Positions 7,752 through 15,588 of a DNA stretch of 50,068 bases are shown here, one piece after another. The notes beneath the pieces were generated by a model. The model was not told where the DNA came from. It did no database searches and was given only the letters and a program-made list of their open reading frames with translations. Position numbers and translations under genes: made by a program. This DNA is from an archaeon (GTDB lineage: Archaea > Iainarchaeota > Iainarchaeia > Iainarchaeales > DTGL01). The stretch is taken from assembly GCA_029258755.1 (NCBI GenBank), contig JAPDKC010000062.1, positions 1 to 50,068 on the forward strand, given 5' to 3'. How positions within the stretch are numbered: the first letter of the stretch is position 1; each line of letters begins with the position of its first letter.

Positions 7752-8918
7752 CTACAGCATGCTGGCTATGATATATATAGCGACAAAGGTAGCAATAGTT
7801 GATGCTGCATTGACCATAGCGGCAACAACCAAAACATGTGCAAAACGATTTTTGTAAAAATCGCTTAGCGAATCCAAGCTATTCAATGTTTCCATATCCA
7901 TAACCCTTATTGGCCTTGTTTTAGCTTCAACCAGGGCTGCAAACCATCCAGCAGCAAGCATGGGATGTAAAGATGTTAGCGGTGAGGAAAGAAAAGCAGC
8001 TAAAACGCTTTTCCAATGGGCTCTTGCAAGCATTGCTCCCACGGCAGAAAAAACACCATTGACTAAAAACCATACAAAAAATGCTTCAAAAGCGAAAGTA
8101 GCACCTTTTACGATAACTCCTAAGACGACAAGGAGGATAAATATTAAAGGCAAAGCAGTTTTGAAAATAAGCGCATAGTTTCTTCCCGCAGGAGTTGTTT
8201 CAAGCTCTTTTATATTAGCTGATTTTTCCAGATTCTTTTTTACTCCTTCCAAATGGCCAGCGCCGATAACAGCGAGTATCTTCTTTGCCTTAAGACGTTT
8301 TATTTTGTTTGCGATGTAAAGATCTCTTTCATCAACGAGAACCTTTTTAATTGCCGGAAATTCCTTCGCTAGCTCTTTTATAACAACGCTTAGCACATCC
8401 TTTCGCTTGAGTTTTTCTATTTCGCTTGCGCTTATTTCCTTGCCAAAACCAAAGTAGTAGAGCAGAATTTGGGAAAAAAGTTTGAGCTTCTCGAGAGAGC
8501 TCATGGAAGCAAGCATACGCTTCATAGTGATATTTATATCTCTATCCACCAAAGCGATTGGTATGTTTTTTTCCCTAGCAACTTTTGCTGCGGAAAGCAT
8601 TTCGCTTCCTGGTTTTATACCAAGCTCCTTACCAATTTTTCTCTGCATGCTCGCAAGAAGCATATTGAAAAGAAGCAAGTATGCTTTACCTTTCCGCACA
8701 ACATCGAGTATATTCATCCTTAGCCACGCTTTTTCATTTACAAGCTGCTGGAATCTTGCTTCATCAAGCTCCAAAGCTATGCAATCTGGCTTTTCCTTCT
8801 CGATAAGATTCAATACATCCCTTACGCTTTCTTCGCTTACATGAGCGGTACCTAAAAGCAGTATCTCCTTATCTTTTAGCTTTATCCTCTCAAGAACAGC
8901 ATTCTGCATCCTGCTCAC
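7752..8918 (-). CDS. TraB/PrgY-family membrane protein
   Basis: A 388-residue protein with an N-terminal TraB-type domain and several C-terminal membrane segments. Conserved elements are LLGTAHVSEES near residue 22, ALELDEARF, the VDRDINITMKR segment and AVIGAGHLEGV. The glutamate/histidine set matches the TraB/GumN/TIKI superfamily of predicted metal-dependent hydrolases. Archaeal members have this same TraB-plus-membrane layout; their substrate is unknown. The start overlaps the end of the PHP-domain gene by 4 nt (ATGA), indicating cotranscription. Confidence 0.88.
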   Translation of the reverse strand: MSRMQNAVLERIKLKDKEILLLGTAHVSEESVRDVLNLIEKEKPDCIALELDEARFQQLVNEKAWLRMNILDVVRKGKAYLLLFNMLLASMQRKIGKELGIKPGSEMLSAAKVAREKNIPIALVDRDINITMKRMLASMSSLEKLKLFSQILLYYFGFGKEISASEIEKLKRKDVLSVVIKELAKEFPAIKKVLVDERDLYIANKIKRLKAKKILAVIGAGHLEGVKKNLEKSANIKELETTPAGRNYALIFKTALPLIFILLVVLGVIVKGATFAFEAFFVWFLVNGVFSAVGAMLARAHWKSVLAAFLSSPLTSLHPMLAAGWFAALVEAKTRPIRVMDMETLNSLDSLSDFYKNRFAHVLVVAAMVNAASTIATFVAIYIIASML

Positions 8919-9577
8919 TTAAAGCCCATTTTTGCAAGCCAGCTAAGCACATGCACTTTTTTACTGTTGGGTTTGCCCCAATAAGAACACTCTTTTGCAA
9001 GAATCTTCTTTCTGGCTTCTTCAAGCGAGTTAGCGTCAACTATTAAAAAAGCTTTTCCAAGTTCGCAAGCAAAATGTGCGTCTGTACCAGCTGTAAAAGC
9101 AAGGTTATTCTTGCTGGCATATTCCTTTGCTTTAGTGTTTGCTGAAGTAAGCCAACACCTGCTATTAAAAACCTCTATAGCATCTATTCTGTTCTTTATT
9201 TCGTCAAGCATCTTAAAGCCGCTGAAAAGCGGCTTTCGCAGCACATCGAAAGGATGCGCAACTGAGATAAGCGCTTGTTGTTCTTTTAGCTTATCAATAA
9301 CATCGAATATTTCGCCTGGCTCAACAGGTTCTTCCATAAACAGCCCTAATAATTCGCCAACAAAGCGATTGTTATGGTATACTTTTATTTCTTCTCCTTT
9401 GATGAAAGGGTGTTTATATAGCTTAGAGATTCGCTCAGCTTCTTGCCATGCTTTACAATTATCATGATCAGTAATGGCAGGCACTATGCCTCTCATCTTG
9501 TAGATTCTGAAAAGCTCTTTTACCTGGAGATTTGCGTGACCTGAATAGATTGTATGGACATGCATATCTAAAAGCAA
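8915..9577 (-). CDS. PHP-domain metal-dependent phosphoesterase
   Basis: A PHP-fold hydrolase of about 220 residues. Metal ligands are visible in LDMHVHTIYSGH (HxH), ITDHD, a GEE segment, SVAHP and GTDAHFACELG. Such proteins are predicted phosphoesterases or nucleases. The TTG at 9577 is chosen over an upstream start at 9616: it has GGGTGATCG directly before it and begins just before the first motif, and it removes a 35-nt overlap with the preceding gene. The gene sits between a YbaK-like deacylase gene and the TraB-like gene on the same strand. The substrate is unknown. Confidence 0.85.
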   Translation of the reverse strand: MLLDMHVHTIYSGHANLQVKELFRIYKMRGIVPAITDHDNCKAWQEAERISKLYKHPFIKGEEIKVYHNNRFVGELLGLFMEEPVEPGEIFDVIDKLKEQQALISVAHPFDVLRKPLFSGFKMLDEIKNRIDAIEVFNSRCWLTSANTKAKEYASKNNLAFTAGTDAHFACELGKAFLIVDANSLEEARKKILAKECSYWGKPNSKKVHVLSWLAKMGFK

Positions 9578-9581
9578 GCGA

Positions 9582-9992
9582 TCACCCAGTAATCTGCAAA
9601 ACAACGCATTCTTCATTAGCTTCTATTATCTCCTTTGGCTCTATGATTAGGGTTCTTTCTTCTCCCACCAGGAAATAAAGCTTTTCTTTGTTAGCGGCTT
9701 TCTCATCCAATATAACAATTACCCCATAGATTGAGATTGGGGGCATATAGTCCTTCTCATAACCGGTTACCTGAAATGCTTCTCTACTTTCTGCAACCCT
9801 CAGCTTATCTGAAAAAAACTTGCGAATCTTTTCCATATCAATCGAATCTTTGCATAGATGAATAGCAAGCAGAGGTTTAAGGCTCAGGGGCTCGCGCATT
9901 ATTAGCTCGCACTTCGCTGAGCTAGAATTTAAAATGCGCTTTTCAACAATTCTTGCCTTCAGTTCGTTAACCTCTATAAAATCCTCAAGCAT
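9582..9992 (-). CDS. YbaK/ProX-like aminoacyl-tRNA deacylase domain protein
   Basis: The C-terminal two thirds match the YbaK editing-domain pattern: LKPLLAIHLCKDSIDMEKI, then KLRVAESREAFQVTGYEKDYMPP, and a final TLIIEPKEIIEAN. The Lys in LSLKPLLA corresponds to the key lysine of the family. These enzymes hydrolyse mischarged aminoacyl-tRNAs such as Ala- or Cys-tRNA(Pro). The ATG at 9992 gives about 136 residues; an in-frame start further upstream would add a hydrophobic stretch that does not fit the fold. The protein is at the short end for the family, with a brief N-terminal part. Specificity cannot be inferred. Confidence 0.7.
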   Translation of the reverse strand: MLEDFIEVNELKARIVEKRILNSSSAKCELIMREPLSLKPLLAIHLCKDSIDMEKIRKFFSDKLRVAESREAFQVTGYEKDYMPPISIYGVIVILDEKAANKEKLYFLVGEERTLIIEPKEIIEANEECVVLQITG

Positions 9993-10046
9993 AAGTAAGG
10001 TAATAATATAATAAAGAAATAAAAAAGTAAGCAGATGCAAGCAAGC

Positions 10047-11207
10047 TTACAATCCTGCTTGCTTTGCCAATGAATCAGCAATATCGGTTTTTTCCCATGT
10101 GAATTCTGGCAGCTCGCGGCCAAAATGTCCATAACAAGCGGTTTTGCTATAAATAGGCCTTAACAAATCAAGTGTTTCTATTATGCCGCTTGGGCTTAAA
10201 TCGAAGTTGCGCAGAATAAGTTCTTTTATCTTTTCCTCACTTATCTTTCCTGTGCCAAAGGTATCAACAAATACCGATAGTGGTTTGCGACCACCTATCA
10301 CATAAGCCAATTGAATCTCACATCTATCCGCTAAGCCAGCAGCAACGATGTTTTTAGCTATGTAGCGTGCCATGTAAGCGGCACTTCTATCCACCTTTGT
10401 TGGATCCTTGCCAGAAAAAGCGCCGCCGCCATGCTTGCTTATGCCGCCGTAAGTATCTGCTATTATTTTTCTTCCGGTGCAGCCAGCATCCGCTATTGGA
10501 CCGCCTAAAACAAATCTACCAGTATTGTTGATGAAATATTTTGTTTTTGAATCTAGATATTCGCTGCATACAGGTTCTATCACATTTTCCTTTATATCTT
10601 CGCGAAGCTTTTCAAGCTCCACATCTGGATCGTGCTGAGCTGCTATTACAACAGCATCTATGCGTTTTACCTTATAGTTCTCAAATTCAACCGTTACTTG
10701 TGTCTTTCCATCAGGTCTTAGATATGGCAAGATTTTCTTTTTTCTTACTTCAGCCAAGCGCATTGCTAACCTATGAGCAAACTGGATTGCGGCAGGCATC
10801 AATTCTTTTGTTTCATTTGTTGCATAGCCGCACATCATTCCTTGATCGCCAGCGCCAAAACCTTCCTTTCCTCTAGCATTAACGCCTATAGCAATATCAG
10901 GGCTTTGCTCATGAATGCTTGTAAGAACACCAACGGATTGGTAATCAAAGCCGTATTCTGGCTTTGTATAGCCAACCCTTTCCAGCACGCTCCTGACAAT
11001 CTTCTGCACATCATATCTTGCTTTGGTTGTTATCTCGCCTGTAACTAAAATGAAACCCATGCCTGCCATTGTTTCGCAGGCAACTCTGGCATATTTATCC
11101 TGCTTTAATATTTCATCCAGAACAGCATCGGAGATCTGATCACAAACCTTATCTGGATGTCCTTCAGTCATAGATTCGGATGTAAAAAGATATCTTCCTT
11201 TTGGCAT
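10047..11207 (-). CDS. metK: S-adenosylmethionine synthetase, bacterial type
   Basis: Makes S-adenosylmethionine from methionine and ATP. The 386-residue protein has all the hallmarks of the bacterial/eukaryal family: [21 protein letters not shown] at the start, [12 protein letters not shown] (about residues 115-126) and the [19 protein letters not shown] loop. Most archaea use an unrelated-looking archaeal MAT instead, so this gene is likely a transfer from bacteria. A strong AAAGGAGGT ribosome binding site precedes the ATG. It lies divergent to an HTH-CBS regulator. Its product feeds SpeD and methylation reactions. Confidence 0.97.
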   Translation of the reverse strand: MPKGRYLFTSESMTEGHPDKVCDQISDAVLDEILKQDKYARVACETMAGMGFILVTGEITTKARYDVQKIVRSVLERVGYTKPEYGFDYQSVGVLTSIHEQSPDIAIGVNARGKEGFGAGDQGMMCGYATNETKELMPAAIQFAHRLAMRLAEVRKKKILPYLRPDGKTQVTVEFENYKVKRIDAVVIAAQHDPDVELEKLREDIKENVIEPVCSEYLDSKTKYFINNTGRFVLGGPIADAGCTGRKIIADTYGGISKHGGGAFSGKDPTKVDRSAAYMARYIAKNIVAAGLADRCEIQLAYVIGGRKPLSVFVDTFGTGKISEEKIKELILRNFDLSPSGIIETLDLLRPIYSKTACYGHFGRELPEFTWEKTDIADSLAKQAGL

Positions 11208-11335
11208 GCTGAAACCTCCTTTGTTTTTAAAAATAGCTTATATTGTTAAGAGAACCATAGCTTTTTAATCATATTTTTTGAAAAAAATATTCTGACTGGA
11301 ATAGAGCTTACAAGGCTGCAGAAAAGGTGCTTTTT
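11208..11335. promoter_or_regulatory. Divergent promoter region of metK and the HTH-CBS gene
   Basis: This 128-nt AT-rich spacer holds promoters for both directions. On the minus strand GATTAAAAAGC around 11259-11269 is a TATA candidate about 55 nt before the metK start, leaving a leader that contains the strong ribosome binding site. On the plus strand CTTTTTAATCAT and AAAAATATT are TATA candidates for the regulator. No SAM-riboswitch-like structure was recognised. Confidence 0.4.
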
Positions 11336-11884
11336 GTGCTTCCAGAGCTAAGCACAATAAAAAAGATTAGGAAAAATCTCGGCTTAACGCAGGCGGAGCT
11401 AGCAAAGCTAGCTGATGTTTCGCAATCGCTCATAGCAAAAATAGAATCTGGCAAAATAGTGCCGAACTATGAAAAAGCAAAGCGCATATTTGATGCTTTA
11501 GAATCGCTAAGCATATCTGAGGAGAGAAAGGCAGCAGACATAATGAGCAAGCATGTTGTAAGCGTTAGGGAGAACGATAGCGTTATTAAAGCTGCAAAGC
11601 TTATGGAAAAGCATGCTTTTTCACAGCTACCTGTTATAAAAAATGGAAGAAGCATAGGCACGGTAACAGAGCATACAATAATCGAGAGCTTGCAGAAAGG
11701 CTTAGATCCAAAAAAAGCGAAGGTTAGGGATATTATGCGCGAATCCTTGCCTATAATACCTGCAGAAACAAAGTTTAGTGCTTTAGCATGCTTACTTGAA
11801 CATGAACAAGCACTGCTTGTTGCAAAGAAAGGAAGGATTGTCGGCATAATTACAAAGTCGGATCTGCTTAAGGAAATCGTATAA
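11336..11884 (+). CDS. HTH-CBS transcriptional regulator
   Basis: About 182 residues: an N-terminal Xre/Cro-type helix-turn-helix (IRKNLGLTQAELAKLADVSQSLIAKIESG), then two CBS domains at about residues 65-115 and 125-180 (DIMSKHVVSVRENDS and DIMRESLPIIPAETK mark their starts). This architecture is a known archaeal regulator class; CBS pairs bind adenosyl ligands such as AMP, ATP or SAM. GTG at 11336 is chosen because AAAGGTG lies 6 nt before it; an upstream GTG at 11327 is possible. Its divergent position to metK makes metK a candidate target. Confidence 0.85.
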   Translation: MLPELSTIKKIRKNLGLTQAELAKLADVSQSLIAKIESGKIVPNYEKAKRIFDALESLSISEERKAADIMSKHVVSVRENDSVIKAAKLMEKHAFSQLPVIKNGRSIGTVTEHTIIESLQKGLDPKKAKVRDIMRESLPIIPAETKFSALACLLEHEQALLVAKKGRIVGIITKSDLLKEIV

Positions 11885-12087
11885 ATCCTTTTATAAAAGC
11901 TTTTCTTCGGAGATAGCATAGCTTACGGTGCATGAGAAATACAATGCAGTTGGGTTCAGCGCTTATAATAGGAAAAAACTTATTTGAATGCATCCTAAAG
12001 CGAATTTCTTCACTATCGAAAGGTTTTTATAGGGTGGTATGCACATTTATATTAATGAGAAAAAGTTAATAAGTGAAAGGTGCTTGG
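11885..12087 (+). promoter_or_regulatory. Spacer with promoter of the first surface operon
   Basis: About 200 nt without a convincing gene. The distal part contains CGAAAGGTTTTTATAGGG near 12018-12036, a good BRE/TATA candidate for the operon starting at 12088, which would have a leader of about 30 nt. No tRNA, rRNA or repeat array was recognised here. Confidence 0.4.
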
Positions 12088-12621
12088 ATGCGCTGGAATC
12101 TATTAGCATTTGTGATGCTTGTTGCGATATTATCTTCTGTAAACGCAAGTAGACTTTCGGGTCCTAGCAGCATAACTATTAATGAAGAAGGTTCTAAAGC
12201 ATTTACCTATGAAGTAGAAAACACAAGCCAAGAAACAAAAAACCTGGAGCTAAGAGTGTATTGTCCAAAAGAAATACTCTGCGAATTAGAGAACGTGCCC
12301 CAAAGACTTGAAAGCAGAGAAAGCACGAACTTCTCGCTTGTTATCAATGCTTCGCAGAAGGCGCTCAGCAAACAGTATATGATAAGCATTGTTGCAAAGC
12401 TTGGTGATGAGATATTGGAAAAAAAGACGAAGGTAAGCGTAGAAAGCTACTTTCCGGAAGAATACGGGAATGTGCCTACTGGTATGCCTACATCTCCCAT
12501 GGCTTTTCTAAGCGAAGGCACGATCCTTGTGAATATCCTTCTTGCAATTATTGCCATAATTCTTTTATGGCTGCTGATAATAAAACTGAGAGAAGGTGAA
12601 AAACATGAAATTGAGTGGTAA
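12088..12621 (+). CDS. Exported Ig-like protein with C-terminal membrane anchor
   Basis: About 177 residues. An N-terminal signal peptide (RWNLLAFVMLVAILSSVNAS) is followed by one Ig-like beta domain of the NEW3/COG1470 kind (residues about 20-120, with ENTSQETKNLELRVYCP) and a membrane segment near residues 145-167. The tail after it is short and charged. The ATG at 12088 has AAAGGTG 5 nt upstream; an in-frame GTG at 12073 is less likely. It is the first of four tightly spaced genes (to 17733) and overlaps the next by 17 nt. Confidence 0.7.
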   Translation: MRWNLLAFVMLVAILSSVNASRLSGPSSITINEEGSKAFTYEVENTSQETKNLELRVYCPKEILCELENVPQRLESRESTNFSLVINASQKALSKQYMISIVAKLGDEILEKKTKVSVESYFPEEYGNVPTGMPTSPMAFLSEGTILVNILLAIIAIILLWLLIIKLREGEKHEIEW

Positions 12622-13420
12622 GATTGCTATTTGTCTCTTGTTTTTTGTATTGATTTCTTGTTGGGCTAGCGCAGGTTTAAGAGCGGAATCTAACACACGC
12701 TGGCAAACTTCTGGCAAGTATAGTTATGTAACACCTGCTTTTGGTTACACTGTACGAGTTTTTTGCATAGGAAATTCCGTATATAAAGAATATATTTATC
12801 CCAACGGAATGCGCATAAGCCGTTTTGTGAAAACATGTCCTGCACATATGTACTGCTATAATGGCTTCTGCACGAAGAAAGGGAAAAAAGCAAGCTTTTT
12901 TGGCATTACTTTGACATGGGGTCAGGATAAATGCAAGCCAAAGTTGATTGGCAAACCTTACTGCAAACGCGGCAATCTTTGGCAGCTCTATAGAAATGCT
13001 TGGTGCCAAACTCAAGAGCTGCTGATAGAAACATGCCCCTATGGATGCTTTAATGGGCGCTGTTTAAGCATGCCGGCGCGCGGAACTGTAGAGGTGGAGA
13101 TAACGTTTAAACCTAAAACAAGCTGTAGAAGCACCTATGCGCAAAGAAGCTATACACAAAGACGTTGCTTGCGTATAAACTGCTACAATTACTACTATTA
13201 TAATTATTATTACTACCCGCCTTGCTGCCCTTCAAAACCAAGAGCAGAACAAAGAGCAATTGTGCGCAGCTGTCAGCCAGGATGGGTATGCAAAGATTAT
13301 TATCATGCGGCGTTTAGAACTGCAAACTGTAGATTTACTGCCGAGAGATATTGCAGATATGGATGCGTAAATGGCGCCTGTGTAACTGTAAGCACTTATG
13401 ACCCAAGGAGGGATCCTTAG
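12605..13420 (+). CDS. Exported Cys-rich protein with Tyr-rich segment
   Basis: About 271 residues with a clear signal peptide (KIAICLLFFVLISCWASAG). It contains three small Cys modules, each ending in N-G-x-C: CYNGFC, YGCFNGRC and YGCVNGAC, at about residues 85, 152 and 255. In the middle a Tyr/Asn run (CYNYYYYNYYYYPPCC) lies near residues 192-207. The many cysteines imply a disulfide-stabilised extracellular protein. GAAGGTGA lies 5 nt before the ATG at 12605. There is no membrane anchor. I do not recognise the family; the NGxC module recurs in exported proteins of several archaeal lineages. Confidence 0.7.
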   Translation: MKLSGKIAICLLFFVLISCWASAGLRAESNTRWQTSGKYSYVTPAFGYTVRVFCIGNSVYKEYIYPNGMRISRFVKTCPAHMYCYNGFCTKKGKKASFFGITLTWGQDKCKPKLIGKPYCKRGNLWQLYRNAWCQTQELLIETCPYGCFNGRCLSMPARGTVEVEITFKPKTSCRSTYAQRSYTQRRCLRINCYNYYYYNYYYYPPCCPSKPRAEQRAIVRSCQPGWVCKDYYHAAFRTANCRFTAERYCRYGCVNGACVTVSTYDPRRDP

Positions 13421-13437
13421 AAAAGCGGTGATTGCAG

Positions 13438-15582
13438 ATGAAAAGAGTGTTTGCGCTAGTATTGCTCGCTTTAATAGCCCTGATATTTTCTGTAAATTCC
13501 TATGCGAGCTGCTATACCTGTGAGCTTCCAAATACGCCTCCTGAGAAACCTAGCGTATACATAACTCCTGCTTTTCCAGAAGATGACGATGATTTATACT
13601 GCCATGCATACAGCTATGATGCCGATAATGACACCATAGTATATCATTACCAATGGTACAAAAACGACTCCCTTTTTAGAACATACACCACAAAAAGCAA
13701 TTCTACCTCAATTTCTAGGGCTTATACCAGCGTTGGCGATGTTTGGAAGTGTGTTGTAAAGGCATATGATGGTGAAGCTTACAGCGAGGAAAACTACGAT
13801 AGCGTTACTATAAGTGCTCCTGAAAGCTGCGAGGATTTCGAGCTAAGCCTTCCTACAAAAAGGGTTTCTTTGAGCAAGGATGATAGCGCAAGCATAAACT
13901 TCTGGGTAAAAAACCTTAGCAGCGAAGGGATTTGCCTAACGATCGAAGCTAAGGATTATAGCCCATATATAAGCGCCAGCCCATCAAAAAATAGCGTATG
14001 CTTAAGTGCTTACGAATCAAAGCTGTTAGCGCTCACCATAACAACCATAGACGCTCCTCCAGCAAGTTATACCGTTAAGCTTCGTGTGAAGGGCAGATGC
14101 TTGGTGAGAGAGGAAGAAATAACAGTTATCGTTGAGCAGCCATGCTGTGCAAAAGTGCTAGAGGTTATTCCTATAAAATCAAACATCTGCCAAGGAGAGA
14201 AAGGCATTATTAGCGTGCTTGTTAGAAACAGAAGTAACAGGGTTGTTAATGTAAAGCTCGAAGCCAGCTCAAATGGCTTTGTTGCCAGATTCAAGCAGAA
14301 CGAATTCGAGCTGGATCCAAGGCAGGAGCTGTATGCAGAGCTTGAGGTATATGCCGAAGGCAGCTTAGGGGAACATTATGTTTATGTTTATGCAAGAAGC
14401 GATCATGACTATGTGAAAAAGAAGGCATGGTTCAATATTGTTGAATGTCCTGAAGTGCCAAAAAGAAGCTTTGCATTAGAGGTGCCTACAAGCTGTATCA
14501 AGCTTCAGAAAAATCAGGAGAAGAGCATTGCGTTCTCATTAAAGAATCTTCTCGACTCAAAGCAAAAGATAAACCTACAGACAGTTTCTGATATAATAAG
14601 CAATGTCGAGAAAAGCGTTACTCTCGAACCGAACCAGAAAAAAACATTGTATGTAAAGGTTTATGCGAAGGAATATGTAGAACCAGGCAAGCATTATGTT
14701 AGAATATACGCCTGGAATAGCTCCTATAGGGAAAAGAAAGAGCTTTGCATTGATGTAAAACCTATGAGAAAGAGCAGGGTTGTTTTAGAGGAAAATTATA
14801 AGGAAATAGAGCAATGCAGCTTTGGTGTATACACGCTTACTATTGAAAATCAGGGCGATCTCGAAGAGGAGTATGAGATACGCGTAAACAACCCAACCAA
14901 AGCGAGCATAAAACTTTCAGATTCAGAGTTTTCTCTTAAACCAAAATCAGGAAAGGAGGTATTTATAACAGTAAACGTTCCAGAGGATATGCCAACAGGA
15001 GATTATAATGCGGAAATAATTGTGGAGAATGAGGATGTCTGGGTGAAAACAATATACTTCAAAGTTGTCAGAGCTACAAGACCGGAAGTGCCGGCGCCTG
15101 CAAAGCCATCTCGCTTAATGGTTGTTTCTTATCCGGTTTCAATAGCATTTTATCCGGGAGAACAAAGGGAAGCATCGCTTGTATTGTATAATCCCTCTGA
15201 AAACACCTATGAAGTAACGGTAACTTTCGATCTGCCAGAGGGCTTTGCAAGCCAGAAGAGAAGCTTCACTTTAGGACCTGAGGAATCTAAAACTATCGTG
15301 AATGTTATTGAAGCCTCTGGTATGCTCGAGCCAGGCAAAACATACTTCGGCAGGATAAAGATAGAATACGATGGCAAAACCATAACCAAAGCTTTGAGAT
15401 TGCATATTGAGTATCCTCCTGAAGAAATAAGCGGACAAGCTCCTGTTGGATTTGCACTACTATCGCCAGAAGCCATAATTACAGGCATCTTGATTATAGC
15501 TGCATTCGTGCTCATAATAATTATGATAAAGAACATATCCGCAAAAACTATGGAGGTAAGACCTACTCTTAAAAGGAGGTAG
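13438..15582 (+). CDS. Large exported Ig-like repeat protein, C-terminally anchored
   Basis: About 714 residues. A signal peptide comes first (MKRVFALVLLALIALIFSVNSYA). A PKD/Ig-like domain follows at about residues 28-125, with Asp-rich loops and a WYKND segment. Then come five or six Ig-like repeats of about 90-100 residues with a recurring pattern: an isolated Cys, a L-x-P-x-(E/Q)-x-K hinge and a V-x-N core. A membrane segment sits near residue 680 with a basic tail. Such proteins form rods or scaffolds on the archaeal surface. GGTGAT lies 5 nt before the ATG at 13438. It is third in the operon and followed by a similar protein 6 nt later. Confidence 0.75.
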   Translation: MKRVFALVLLALIALIFSVNSYASCYTCELPNTPPEKPSVYITPAFPEDDDDLYCHAYSYDADNDTIVYHYQWYKNDSLFRTYTTKSNSTSISRAYTSVGDVWKCVVKAYDGEAYSEENYDSVTISAPESCEDFELSLPTKRVSLSKDDSASINFWVKNLSSEGICLTIEAKDYSPYISASPSKNSVCLSAYESKLLALTITTIDAPPASYTVKLRVKGRCLVREEEITVIVEQPCCAKVLEVIPIKSNICQGEKGIISVLVRNRSNRVVNVKLEASSNGFVARFKQNEFELDPRQELYAELEVYAEGSLGEHYVYVYARSDHDYVKKKAWFNIVECPEVPKRSFALEVPTSCIKLQKNQEKSIAFSLKNLLDSKQKINLQTVSDIISNVEKSVTLEPNQKKTLYVKVYAKEYVEPGKHYVRIYAWNSSYREKKELCIDVKPMRKSRVVLEENYKEIEQCSFGVYTLTIENQGDLEEEYEIRVNNPTKASIKLSDSEFSLKPKSGKEVFITVNVPEDMPTGDYNAEIIVENEDVWVKTIYFKVVRATRPEVPAPAKPSRLMVVSYPVSIAFYPGEQREASLVLYNPSENTYEVTVTFDLPEGFASQKRSFTLGPEESKTIVNVIEASGMLEPGKTYFGRIKIEYDGKTITKALRLHIEYPPEEISGQAPVGFALLSPEAIITGILIIAAFVLIIIMIKNISAKTMEVRPTLKRR

Positions 15583-15588
15583 ATTAGG

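Noticed and set aside
11208-11335. SAM riboswitch upstream of metK
   Set aside because: The leader is short and AT-rich without the paired stems of any SAM riboswitch class that I could recognise.
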